A stretch of 5,015 nucleotides of DNA from Bacteroidales bacterium. Its GTDB lineage: Bacteria > Bacteroidota > Bacteroidia > Bacteroidales > JALTDM01. The notes below the pieces were generated by a model. That model saw only the letters and a list, made by a program, of their open reading frames with translations, was not told the origin of the DNA and did no database searches. Both the position numbers and the translations under genes were made by a program. The stretch spans positions 1-5,015 of the forward strand of contig JALWKH010000281.1 of NCBI GenBank assembly GCA_026996635.1, read 5' to 3'. Each line of letters starts with the position of its first letter. Positions within the stretch are counted from its first letter, which is position 1. Positions 1 through 5,015 of the stretch are shown here, one piece after another.

Positions 1-1466
1 TTTGCCCTGCCGTACATCACAAGCGGTGTTTTTACCGAATCAAAAGCAGTATTGTTATCAATAAACTCCGCCAGCTTAAAAGCATCATTGGCAATAGGTT
101 TGGAAGTGCTTCCTTTCAGCACATCAGCCAAAGCCTTTGCCCAATCAACATCACCGGAATAAAATGCCAGATACGCTTTTCTGAGTTTAGCCTTGTCTCT
201 AAGTTCAGGGTCGGCATTCTGCCTTTCCACACGGGAATAAATTATGGTGGCTGTCCACGGGTCACCAGCCATTACATATAAATCACCGAGCAACAATTTC
301 AAATCTTCCGCCTTGGCGGGGTCAAAATAGCGTGAATAGTTTTTTATGACATCGTTCAGGAAGTTTGCGGCACTATCGGGCATATTCAAGTATTTACCAA
401 CCAGATATGCATAATTTTTTACGGCTTCGTAAGTTGAATTATTATAAGAATATACAGCAAAAGTTTCTTCGTAATCTTTTTTCAAATCATACAATTCTTG
501 ATTGGTGGCGTGGCGGTTTTCGGTAATTTTCTTGAATAATGTTTCCAAATAATAAGTTTTTGCAAAAATATACCTCAACGAAGAACGGTCATACTTGTTC
601 ATTATGTACTTAAAAGCCTTTATTGCAAGGTCGTATTTGCCGTTTTTCAAAAGGATTTTTCCAATATCAATAATTTTTTGCGGGTCATCAGTACGCTTGT
701 CAAGTGCAATTGCATAATTCAACGCTTGGTCATACTCCCTGCGTGATAAAAACAACCAAACAAGCAACTTTGAATAAACGGTTTTTGAAGGCTTTTTCTG
801 TATTCTGCGGATAAGTTCTTTTTTTAAAACAGGAGCTATTTCATCATCATTGCCGGACATAGCGTATTGAAACCTGCTTTTTACGGTCTGGTAATAATCG
901 GGATTTTCATCCAATAAGTCAAGGTATGCTGAAACCATTTGCGGATATTTTCTTTCCAAAAAATACAAATACCCCAACTCCATATTGAACGAATAATTGT
1001 GCTTGAATTTCTTTTGCCCCAAGCGGTAAAGTTTTTCGGCATAGTCATATTCCCGGATGCCGATAAATTCGTTTGCAGCGGAAATTACGGAAGACTGCGA
1101 CAACGGTATGGACTTAATTGCTTTTTCGAACACCGATGCGGCTTTTGCACTATCACCCGCCATCTTGTAAGCAAGCCCCAGCATTATTTTGTACGAATAT
1201 GATTTTTTATGTGTGCGTGCTGCAGTTTTTGCTTCTTTTATGGCATCTTTCAGTTTACCCTGCTTTATCAGACAATCAAGATAGTATTTGAAGTAAGTCC
1301 GTGAAGATGTTTTCTCATACAATTTTTTATACAATTCCGAAGCCTTGTCAAACTCACCGTTTCGGTAATATTCATACGCCAACAGATAATCGGAAGTAAC
1401 AGTAGTCTGCGGCAGTACTTGAAAAGACAAAAAGAGAACGATAATGAATGTCAATAATTTTTTCAT
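1..1466 (-). CDS. Secreted tetratricopeptide-repeat protein (3' end beyond window)
   Basis: The frame is open from an ATG at 1466 to the left window edge: 488 codons without a stop, so the C-terminus is missing. Residues 1-20 form a signal peptide (MKK, a hydrophobic core, then LPQ); there is no lipobox cysteine, so the product is probably periplasmic or exported and soluble. The rest is helical, with TPR-like pairs at about 26-55, 57-83, 90-120, 160-190, 245-285 and 385-412 (for example YRNGEFDKASELYKKLY and GKYDLAIKAFKYI). The segment at about 402-472, with DPWTATIIYS, FYSGDVDWAKALADVLKGST and IANDAFKLAEFIDNN, matches a C-terminal signature I recall from Bacteroidota TPR proteins of roughly 590 residues; on that basis about 100 residues are missing. 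TPRs imply protein-protein scaffolding, but partners are unknown. It starts 17 bp after the lipoprotein gene, probably in the same transcript. The reading frame is secure; the function is not. Confidence 0.88.
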   Translation of the reverse strand, partial: MKKLLTFIIVLFLSFQVLPQTTVTSDYLLAYEYYRNGEFDKASELYKKLYEKTSSRTYFKYYLDCLIKQGKLKDAIKEAKTAARTHKKSYSYKIMLGLAYKMAGDSAKAASVFEKAIKSIPLSQSSVISAANEFIGIREYDYAEKLYRLGQKKFKHNYSFNMELGYLYFLERKYPQMVSAYLDLLDENPDYYQTVKSRFQYAMSGNDDEIAPVLKKELIRRIQKKPSKTVYSKLLVWLFLSRREYDQALNYAIALDKRTDDPQKIIDIGKILLKNGKYDLAIKAFKYIMNKYDRSSLRYIFAKTYYLETLFKKITENRHATNQELYDLKKDYEETFAVYSYNNSTYEAVKNYAYLVGKYLNMPDSAANFLNDVIKNYSRYFDPAKAEDLKLLLGDLYVMAGDPWTATIIYSRVERQNADPELRDKAKLRKAYLAFYSGDVDWAKALADVLKGSTSKPIANDAFKLAEFIDNNTAFDSVKTPLVMYGRA

Positions 1467-1483
1467 ACTAAATTTTGTAAGTC

Positions 1484-1990
1484 TTACTTTTCTTTTAATT
1501 CAAAAAACGCTTTTTTATTGCGTTCCACCGTTTGTTTCAATTCATTGGTTTTTTGAATAATTATAGAAGTAGCTTTTGATTCGTCTGACACAAACTTTTT
1601 CACCTTTTCGTGTTCGCCCTGTTTAATAAGCAAAGGTATGTCGTGTTTAAGATTTTTAAGTTGTTGCTTGGTATAATCTACATTAGCGGCAATTTCGCCC
1701 AGTTTGTTATTCAGTTTTTTAACAAAAAACTTTTTTGTATCCATAAAAGCGCCAAACTTGGAAGAAAGCGAATCTGTATCGGCAGGATTTACTCCTTCTT
1801 TAATTTGTTTCATAATTTGTGCAATAACGGTATCCGACTGAAGGGACTTTAAGATTGCATCTGCCGAATCTACCAATGCCATAAGAGAATCCACTTTTTT
1901 TATTTCGGCATTTGCCTGTTCATTGCCCGGATTGCAAGAAACAAAAACCGCAGACACAATCACAACAAGCACTAAAATTACTTTTTTCAT
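1484..1990 (-). CDS. Small coiled-coil lipoprotein of unknown function
   Basis: This gene encodes 168 residues from the ATG at 1990. A GTG three codons upstream (1999) is in frame, but the ATG gives the standard MKK signal-peptide start and is preferred. The hydrophobic segment is followed by FVSC, with Cys19 as the likely lipidated residue. Phe at -3 is a loose lipobox, though Bacteroidota tolerate variation there. Next come CNPGNEQ, which lacks an acidic run directly after the cysteine, and a mature part that is almost entirely charged helix with heptad-like spacing at about 27-65 and 85-165. No catalytic motif is visible. Such proteins usually sit on a membrane face as structural or adaptor factors, which is inference here. 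It lies between cdaA (51 bp upstream) and the TPR gene (17 bp downstream), all in one direction. I do not recognise a named family. Confidence 0.85.
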   Translation of the reverse strand: MKKVILVLVVIVSAVFVSCNPGNEQANAEIKKVDSLMALVDSADAILKSLQSDTVIAQIMKQIKEGVNPADTDSLSSKFGAFMDTKKFFVKKLNNKLGEIAANVDYTKQQLKNLKHDIPLLIKQGEHEKVKKFVSDESKATSIIIQKTNELKQTVERNKKAFFELKEK

Positions 1991-2021
1991 AATATTCACA
2001 ATTTTTCAATTAACAAATTAT

Positions 2022-2044
2022 CACATTCGCACATTAGCCAATTA
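2022..2044. repeat. Short AT-rich tandem motif between cdaA and the lipoprotein gene
   Basis: On the plus strand CACATTCG (2022-2029) is followed directly by CACATTAG (2030-2037) and then by the related CCAATTA (2038-2044). A further similar unit, CAAATTA, lies just before at 2014-2020. The array begins within the cdaA stop codon (2042-2044) and fills most of the 51-bp spacer. It has no strong hairpin and no perfect TAnnTTTG promoter element. It resembles the degenerate AT-rich intergenic repeats I recall from Bacteroidota genomes; that resemblance is from memory and unverified. Confidence 0.45.
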
Positions 2045-2833
2045 CGATTTTATCAAATATTCCCTAAGTTCAATCGGCTTACTCACTTCAATCAACTTTT
2101 TATTTATGGCAATGGAAATTTCACCCGTCTCTTCCGACACCACAATCACAGGAACATTAGTTTCGATATTCATTGAAAGTGCCGAACGATGACGCATTCC
2201 AAACCTTTCTTCAAGTTCAATTTCATTGAGTATGGGCAAAACAACTTTTGCAGCAAGAATTTTGTTTTTGTGAATTATTACCGCACCGTCGTGCAAAGGG
2301 TTGTTTTTGAAGAAGATAGAAACCAAAGTCTCGTGGTGCACCACAGCATCCATTATTACACCCGTTTCCGCATAAGTCATAAGCGGCAAATGCTTTGAAT
2401 AAACGATAAGTGCCCCTGTTTTTTTCTTTGAAAGTAACCTCACTGCCTTCAAAATCTCAACAACAACTTCGTCTTCTTCCTCATCACGGTTATTCGTATG
2501 TTTGTTTCTCAGCAATTCTTCAAAATGCAACAACGACAGTTGCGAAAAATATTTGCTGCCGAGCATTAGAAAAAAACGCCTCAGTTCCGGCTGGAAAACA
2601 ACCAATAAAGCCACAACTCCCACACCCATAAATTGCCCGAGAATAAGGCTCAACATCTGCATATTCAATGCTTTAACCAACAACCACACAAGATACAAAA
2701 CAAAAAATCCCGCAAAAATATGAACCGCAACGCTGTCCTTTACAAGTTTATAAAATTGATATAACAAGAATGCTACGAGAAAAATATCAAGAATATCAAA
2801 AAAATGTATGGTAATGAAGAAGTTAAGAATCAT
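2042..2833 (-). CDS. cdaA: Membrane diadenylate cyclase CdaA (c-di-AMP synthase)
   Basis: This 263-residue protein has the length and layout of CdaA (also called DacA/YbbP), which condenses two ATP into cyclic di-AMP at the cytoplasmic face of the inner membrane. Three transmembrane helices lie at about 13-30, 36-56 and 63-80. The family hallmark FQPELRR follows at 80-86. A short, strongly acidic linker (RDEEEDE, 116-122) leads into the DAC (DisA_N) domain at about 125-245. Catalytic motifs are intact: GALIV at 140-144, NPLHDGAVII with DGA at 182-184, and GMRHRSAL with RHR at 214-216. VSEETGEIS at 232-240 is also typical. The ATG at 2833 keeps all three helices; the next methionines would remove them. 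It is the first gene of its unit and diverges from the small GldL-like gene. I recall cdaA following folP in many Bacteroidota; here folP is absent. No regulatory subunit gene (cdaR) is visible. Confidence 0.95.
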   Translation of the reverse strand: MILNFFITIHFFDILDIFLVAFLLYQFYKLVKDSVAVHIFAGFFVLYLVWLLVKALNMQMLSLILGQFMGVGVVALLVVFQPELRRFFLMLGSKYFSQLSLLHFEELLRNKHTNNRDEEEDEVVVEILKAVRLLSKKKTGALIVYSKHLPLMTYAETGVIMDAVVHHETLVSIFFKNNPLHDGAVIIHKNKILAAKVVLPILNEIELEERFGMRHRSALSMNIETNVPVIVVSEETGEISIAINKKLIEVSKPIELREYLIKS

Positions 2834-2917
2834 TATAACGGTTTATATTTTGTTGCAAGTTAATAATTTTTTACGGTCGGGATTAAAAAAAATTAACAAG
2901 CAATCTTTCTATTGTTT

Positions 2918-2925
2918 TATCTTTG
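2918..2925 (+). promoter_or_regulatory. Bacteroidota-type -7 promoter element (TATCTTTG)
   Basis: TATCTTTG matches the Bacteroidota sigma consensus TAnnTTTG exactly. The expected -33 box (TTTG or TTG, about 20 bp upstream) is weak; TTAAC at 2893-2897 is the nearest candidate. Transcription would begin near 2930, giving a leader of roughly 15 nt before the ATG at 2946. This supports 2946 as the start and excludes an in-frame ATG at 2808, which would lie upstream of the transcript. Confidence 0.7.
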
Positions 2926-2944
2926 CAAAACCAAAAGCAAAGAT
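2919..2944. repeat. Perfect 8-bp inverted repeat over promoter and leader
   Basis: ATCTTTGC (2919-2926) and GCAAAGAT (2937-2944) are exact reverse complements separated by the 10-nt spacer AAAACCAAAA. The left arm overlaps the -7 element of the small plus-strand gene, and the right arm ends one base before its ATG. Read on the minus strand, the right arm gives TAATCTTTGC, close to a -7 element facing cdaA but one base out of spacing. It could be an operator, a pair of back-to-back promoters, or chance. Confidence 0.6.
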
Positions 2945-2945
2945 T

Positions 2946-3131
2946 ATGAAAATAAAAGAGAAACATTTGATGTACTTGTACATTATTGTAGCACTTCTGG
3001 TTATTTTTACAGGCACACTCTTTAAAATAAATCACTTGCCTTATGCTAACATCCTTTTAATTTCCGGATTGGCATTGGAAGCGCTTGCTATTATATTGCT
3101 TATGATTAAACAAAAAAAGATTAGGCAATAA
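2946..3131 (+). CDS. GldL-like two-helix membrane mini-protein
   Basis: The gene encodes 61 residues from the ATG at 2946, just downstream of a consensus -7 element. An in-frame ATG at 2808 lies inside cdaA on the opposite strand and upstream of the predicted transcript, so it is rejected. The protein has a short basic N-terminus, a first membrane helix at about 9-27, a brief turn (INHLPYAN), a second helix at about 36-54, and a basic tail (KQKKIRQ), which suggests both ends are cytoplasmic. LFKINHLPYA followed by GLALEAL closely resembles the transmembrane hairpin of GldL, the proton-driven motor partner of GldM in gliding and type IX secretion. From memory, GldL carries functional Lys, His and Glu residues in these helices; Lys27, His30 and Glu45 here occupy equivalent places. 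The long cytoplasmic region of true GldL is absent and no gldM follows. It converges with ftsZ. That it is a gene is likely; any motor role is inference. Confidence 0.82.
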   Translation: MKIKEKHLMYLYIIVALLVIFTGTLFKINHLPYANILLISGLALEALAIILLMIKQKKIRQ

Positions 3132-3135
3132 TTGC

Positions 3136-3160
3136 AAAAAAGGGAGCGAAATGCCCCCCT
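3136..3160 (-). terminator. Intrinsic terminator of ftsZ, probably bidirectional
   Basis: On the minus strand, starting 12 nt after the ftsZ stop, a GGGGGGC arm pairs with GCTCCC around the 5-nt loop ATTTC, with one mismatch or bulge in the stem. A run of six T follows at once (A-run 3136-3141 on the plus strand). From the plus strand the same stem is followed by a weaker T-rich tract (GTCTTTATCTTTT), so it may also stop the convergent GldL-like gene ending at 3131. It occupies most of the 40-bp gap. Confidence 0.75.
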
Positions 3161-3171
3161 GTCTTTATCTT

Positions 3172-4467
3172 TTAATCCAGATTTTTGTCAAAATATGAAT
3201 TTTTCTCTACTTCACCGTCTTCGTTTATTATATGTTTTATGATATAATCCGCATCGTCAACAGGATTATTTCCGTTACTCAATTCTTTTTTATGTTCTTC
3301 CGTTTCTTTTTTTATTTGTTCTTTGGTTTTGCCTATGTCTGTACCCGTAGAAAAACTTCCGTCTTCACTTACAAAAGGCTTATCCACCACCTTTACTCCA
3401 TCAACCTCTACAGGCTCACCGTCTGTAACAATATCCATAATACCTTGAATAACCTCGGGTCTTCTGTCTTTAAAATCAAGTTCTTTTTCGTCAAATCCTG
3501 TTATAATAATGGTTATCCTTATTTTATTGCCTAACTCATTATTTATGGAAAGTCCGTGAATAATATCCGTATCTTTGGTAAGTGCCTGGATAACAGAAAG
3601 TATTCTCTCAAGCTCAAAAGTTTTTACCATATTTTCTTCGGAAGCGGAAATGTTTATCAAAACATTTTTTGCACCTTTTATATCGTTATTGTTGAGCAAC
3701 GGAGATTTTAACGCTTCTCGCAAAGCATACGCTTCTCGCAGCTCTCCTTCGGCTTCACCGATTGACATAAGTGCCACACCACTGTTTTTCAGCACTGAAC
3801 GCACATCGGCAAAATCAACATTTACGTGTCCTTTTACCGTTATTATTTCGGCAATGCCTTTTACGGCAATGGCAAGTATATCATCTGCTTTTTCCCAGGC
3901 TTTTGTAACCTCAAGGTCTCGATAAATTTTATTTATTTTGTTATTGTCAATAACAATTATGCTGTCAACATATTTTTTTAACTGATCGAGTCCCCGCTTT
4001 GCATTCTCAACCCTTTTTTTACCTTCTATAGGAGCTGGAATTGTTACGACCGCAACAGTCAAAACATCTTTCTCTTTGGCAATTTTTGCCACAATAGGAG
4101 CAGCACCTGTTCCTGTTCCGCCACCCATACCGGCAGTTATGAAAACCATATGCGTATTTTCGTCAAAAATACGCCTTAAATCATCTATGCTTTCTTTTGC
4201 CGCTTCTTCTCCTTGATCGGGATTATTACCGGCTCCAAGGCCTGAAGTCAATGTTTTTCCTATTTGTATTTTGTTTTCGTCGGGAATAGGGCTTTTTTCA
4301 AAGTCTTGAGAATCAGTATTAACCAGGAAGTAGTCCACACCGTGAATACCTTTTTTAAACATATTATTCACGGCATTTCCGCCTGCTCCGCCTACTCCTA
4401 TCACTTTTATGATGTTAGGCTTTTTCGCAGGCTTATTTTCATCAGGAAGTATTTCTATGTCAATCAT
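3172..4467 (-). CDS. ftsZ: Cell division GTPase FtsZ
   Basis: This 431-residue tubulin homologue polymerises with GTP into the cytokinetic Z-ring at midcell. The GTPase domain shows GVGGAGGNAVNNM at 24-36, NTD at 50-52, GLGAG at 76-80 and the tubulin signature GMGGGTGTGAAP at 113-124. The T7 synergy loop NVDFADVR at 216-223 has the NxDxxD residues Asn216, Asp218 and Asp221. SPLLNNNDIKGAKN (255-268) marks the usual start of the C-terminal half, and the globular core ends near 325-345. The tail (about 350-431) is charged and rich in Lys and Glu, ending in NSYFDKNLD. The segment usually close to PFxFEG reads PAPIEG (144-149). The ATG at 4467 lies 14 bp after the ftsA stop in the standard ftsA-ftsZ order, so co-transcription is expected; no Shine-Dalgarno is seen. 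A hairpin terminator follows. Confidence 0.98.
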   Translation of the reverse strand: MIDIEILPDENKPAKKPNIIKVIGVGGAGGNAVNNMFKKGIHGVDYFLVNTDSQDFEKSPIPDENKIQIGKTLTSGLGAGNNPDQGEEAAKESIDDLRRIFDENTHMVFITAGMGGGTGTGAAPIVAKIAKEKDVLTVAVVTIPAPIEGKKRVENAKRGLDQLKKYVDSIIVIDNNKINKIYRDLEVTKAWEKADDILAIAVKGIAEIITVKGHVNVDFADVRSVLKNSGVALMSIGEAEGELREAYALREALKSPLLNNNDIKGAKNVLINISASEENMVKTFELERILSVIQALTKDTDIIHGLSINNELGNKIRITIIITGFDEKELDFKDRRPEVIQGIMDIVTDGEPVEVDGVKVVDKPFVSEDGSFSTGTDIGKTKEQIKKETEEHKKELSNGNNPVDDADYIIKHIINEDGEVEKNSYFDKNLD

Positions 4468-4481
4468 ATATTATAAATTTA

Positions 4482-5015
4482 TTATTCAAGATCTTCCACT
4501 CCGTTTTCAATTTTTTCCCAAATTCTTTCCCACCAAGTTTTTTTGTTTTCTTTTTGTTTACCCTTTTTAACTTTCGGGTTCTTGTCAACATTCTTGTTTT
4601 CCGTTTCTTCTTCTTTCGGCTTTTCTTCCGTCGTGCTGTGTTTCACCAAAATATCCGCATAAAGTTTTTCTTCAAAAGCGATAAGCAATAATCCTACAAC
4701 TGTTGCATATTTAGGAGATAATAATTCTTTTCCCAAAGTCAATTCACTGCCGTTCACTTCATAAACATCTTTAAGATTACCTATCCTGGTTTCTATGGTA
4801 GTCTTGTAAGCCACCAAATCCTTAAGATGCATGAGCTGCGCACCTCCACCTGTTACCACTACCCTGGATAAATCTTTTCTTGTAAAATTATGATTGTTTA
4901 TTTCTCCGAAAATAGGTGCCAATATTTTATCGGAAACAATAGCCCTGATATTTCTTGCCAGTTCTTCCTTATCTATTTTTTTGTTATTTACATCCACAAA
5001 AGAATTTTTCTCAAC
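4482..5015 (-). CDS. ftsA: Cell division protein FtsA, C-terminal part (start beyond window)
   Basis: The frame is open from the right edge to a TAA at 4482-4484, giving 177 residues. The GTG at 4997 is an internal valine codon, because the frame continues upstream as VEKNSF. FtsA is an actin-like ATPase that tethers FtsZ to the membrane. The visible part has RVVVTGGGAQLMHLKDL (about residues 51-67 of this fragment), the phosphate-binding GGG motif of the actin fold; then RIG, and SPKYATVVGLLLIAFE (about 101-116), all standard for the FtsA C-terminal lobe. A low-complexity linker rich in Lys, Glu and Asn (about 124-157) follows, then TWWERIWEKIENGVEDLE, an amphipathic helix with tryptophans on one face that fits the membrane-targeting sequence. 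It lies 14 bp upstream of ftsZ. Identity is supported by sequence and gene order. Confidence 0.96.
   Translation of the reverse strand, partial: VEKNSFVDVNNKKIDKEELARNIRAIVSDKILAPIFGEINNHNFTRKDLSRVVVTGGGAQLMHLKDLVAYKTTIETRIGNLKDVYEVNGSELTLGKELLSPKYATVVGLLLIAFEEKLYADILVKHSTTEEKPKEEETENKNVDKNPKVKKGKQKENKKTWWERIWEKIENGVEDLE

Noticed and set aside
939..1202. An 87-codon open frame on the plus strand.
   Set aside because: It is antisense to the TPR gene, whose minus-strand frame is open for 488 codons and encodes clear helical repeats.
1991..1999. GTG at 1999 as the start of the lipoprotein gene.
   Set aside because: The ATG three codons later gives a canonical MKK signal peptide; the GTG would add only three residues with no benefit.
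2856..2863. TTAACTTG on the minus strand as the cdaA -7 promoter element.
   Set aside because: It has two mismatches to TAnnTTTG and no TTTG box about 20 bp upstream, so it is too weak to list as a feature.
2808..2945. An in-frame ATG at 2808 would extend the GldL-like protein by 46 residues.
   Set aside because: It lies inside the 5' end of cdaA on the other strand and upstream of the -7 element at 2918-2925; the extension has no family resemblance.
3575..3925. A 116-codon open frame on the plus strand.
   Set aside because: It is entirely antisense to conserved ftsZ, is serine-rich with low complexity, and has no promoter or recognisable domain.
4995..4997. GTG at 4997 as a start for a separate 171-residue protein.
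   Set aside because: The frame stays open to the window edge and the content is the C-terminal lobe of FtsA, so this is an internal valine codon.

Overview
The window looks like a low-GC Bacteroidota chromosome, most likely from the Bacteroidales or a related order. Four things point there: a textbook Bacteroidota -7 promoter element (TAnnTTTG) ahead of the small plus-strand gene, the absence of Shine-Dalgarno sequences, a TPR protein with a C-terminal signature I associate with that phylum, and a small protein resembling the membrane part of GldL. I cannot place it more finely from this sequence.

Layout from right to left, since most genes are on the minus strand. The end of the division (dcw) cluster occupies about 3172-5015: the C-terminal third or more of ftsA, cut by the window edge, then complete ftsZ 14 bp later. 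ftsZ ends at a GC-rich hairpin with a T-run that also separates it from a convergent plus-strand gene at 2946-3131. That gene encodes a 61-residue two-helix membrane protein resembling the transmembrane hairpin of the gliding/type IX secretion motor protein GldL. Its promoter region (2834-2945) is shared with the divergent minus-strand unit.

That second minus-strand unit starts at 2833 with cdaA, a membrane diadenylate cyclase making c-di-AMP. It is followed by a small coiled-coil lipoprotein gene (1484-1990) and a large secreted TPR protein gene (start 1466, running off the left edge). The three genes are co-directional with gaps of 51 and 17 bp, so they could form one operon. The TPR gene is open through the window edge with no stop codon.

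Functionally the window is mainly cell-envelope housekeeping: septation (FtsA anchors FtsZ), a nucleotide second messenger linked in other bacteria to wall and osmotic homeostasis, and two exported proteins of unknown role. I found no mobile element, CRISPR array, tRNA, rRNA or sign of recent transfer. The most unusual item is the stand-alone GldL-like mini-protein and the symmetric promoter/start region in front of it. No gene-free stretch longer than about 115 bp occurs.
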